A stretch of 42,309 bases of DNA, taken from the NCBI GenBank assembly GCA_944324285.1, contig CALUVR010000019.1, positions 1-42,309 of the forward strand, given 5' to 3'. Shown here in pieces: positions 41,744 through 42,309 of the stretch. Position numbers and translations under genes: made by a program. The notes beneath the pieces are model-generated. The model made no database searches. It was not told the origin of the DNA and worked only from the letters and a program-made list of their open reading frames with translations. The stretch's first letter is position 1. Every line of letters begins with the position of its first letter. The DNA is from Candidatus Gastranaerophilales bacterium. Lineage in GTDB: Bacteria > Cyanobacteriota > Vampirovibrionia > Gastranaerophilales > Gastranaerophilaceae.

Positions 41744-42309
41744 ATGGATAAACGAGTTGTAAGTTTATTTTCTGGAGCCGGCGGTTTGGATAAAGGCTTT
41801 GAATTAGCCGGATTTGATATTATATGGGCAAATGAATATGATTCTGCAATCTGGGATACTTTTCAGTATAATTTTCCTGAAACTTTTCTTGATAAACGAA
41901 GCGTAAGAAATGTTCCATCTATTGAAATTCCTGATTGCATTGGTGTTATAGGCGGACCACCATGTCAAAGTTGGTCAGAAGCTGGAACCCTTCGCGGTAT
42001 TGAGGATGAAAGAGGGCAACTTTTCTATGAATTTATAAGAATATTAAGAGATAAAAAGCCTTTATTTTTTTTAGCCGAAAATGTTGAAGGTATGCTTGCC
42101 CAAAGACATTCAGAGGCTCTTGCTAATATCAAAAAATTATTTAGAGAATCTGGCTATAATTTAAGCTTTCATTTGATTAATGCCAATAACTATAATGTAC
42201 CGCAAGATAGAAAAAGAGTTATTTTTGTTGGCTATAGAAAAGATTTAAATACGACTTTTGAATTTCCTGAAATTTCAAATTATAAGCCTGTATTAAAAGA
42301 TGCAATATG
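41744..42309 (+). CDS. DNA (cytosine-5-)-methyltransferase, 5' part
   Basis: The gene runs off the window; 188 codons are visible. Start ATG 41744 has GGAG 7 nt upstream. Conserved C5-methylase motifs appear in order: motif I SLFSGAGGLDKGFELAG (7-23) for S-adenosylmethionine, motif IV GGPPCQSWSEAG with nucleophile Cys74, motif VI ENV at 112-114, and motif VIII QDRKRVIFVG with Gln154 and Arg156/Arg158. The target-recognition domain and motifs IX-X lie beyond the end, so the recognition site and any partner restriction enzyme are not visible. It lies in the accessory segment after tRNA-Arg and may belong to a restriction-modification or phage-derived unit. Confidence 0.93.
   Translation, partial: MDKRVVSLFSGAGGLDKGFELAGFDIIWANEYDSAIWDTFQYNFPETFLDKRSVRNVPSIEIPDCIGVIGGPPCQSWSEAGTLRGIEDERGQLFYEFIRILRDKKPLFFLAENVEGMLAQRHSEALANIKKLFRESGYNLSFHLINANNYNVPQDRKRVIFVGYRKDLNTTFEFPEISNYKPVLKDAI

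Overview
The window is low-GC bacterial DNA that is densely packed with mostly housekeeping genes. It looks like a Gram-negative (diderm) cell: it has LptC- and LptA/OstA-like proteins, a TolC-type outer-membrane channel with a MacAB-type pump, an OmpA-like protein and two GT8 glycosyltransferases. Several lineage-type proteins begin MKIN/MKV and carry a short N-terminal F-S/T-G motif. Together these suggest an uncultured gut bacterium of the Gastranaerophilales (Melainabacteria/Vampirovibrionia, the non-photosynthetic sister group of Cyanobacteria). That assignment is inference from pattern recognition; no marker gene was compared.

Layout. 1-240: hairpin-rich intergenic DNA ending in a terminator. 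242-3579 (minus): secF, secD, dapA. 3725-10327 (plus): one long run of abutting or overlapping genes, lptC-like, lptA-like, TPR protein, dprA, topA, aroE. 10361-11410: small XRE regulator, divergent 63-aa ORF, Cys-based phosphatase. 11411-16071 (minus): tolC, macA, macB-type ATPase and permease. 16139-20049 (minus): mtnP, yggT, trkA, trkH. 20221-21589: OmpA-like gene converging on a FliA/WhiG-type sigma factor. 21590-22470: gene-free, repeat-rich. 22471-25726 (minus): CorC/HlyC-type protein and two GT8 enzymes. 25806-26926: secreted phosphoesterase and rqcP, divergent. 26927-27289: second repeat-rich gap. 27290-27782: two small tandem proteins. 27905-30461 (minus): gatB and a stand-alone GlmS-type isomerase. 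30651-33583 (minus): HEAT-repeat protein, queC, DUF366-like, SPOR protein. 33584-34003: third repeat gap. 34004-35796 (minus): two membrane proteins of one architecture. 35991-38427 (minus): nadB-nadC. 38668-39336: NarL-type response regulator. 39557-39630: tRNA-Arg(ACG).

Beyond the tRNA gene (39631-42309) the character changes to an AT-rich accessory segment. It holds a start-less TRAM-domain remnant (miaB-like), a GNAT-like gene, a truncated mtnA-like remnant on the minus strand, a block of inverted and direct repeats, and the 5' part of a C5-cytosine DNA methyltransferase cut by the window end. A partial copy of the tRNA 5' half and an inverted D-arm fragment lie just upstream of the tRNA, consistent with repeated rearrangement there.

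The points most worth a second look are the shared N-terminal F-S/T-G motif on otherwise unrelated proteins, the tandem membrane-protein pair at 34004-35796, the tRNA-Arg junction with decayed genes, and the dispersed intergenic repeats (an exact 54-nt pair, heptamer arrays, and an inverted pair with a compensatory stem change).
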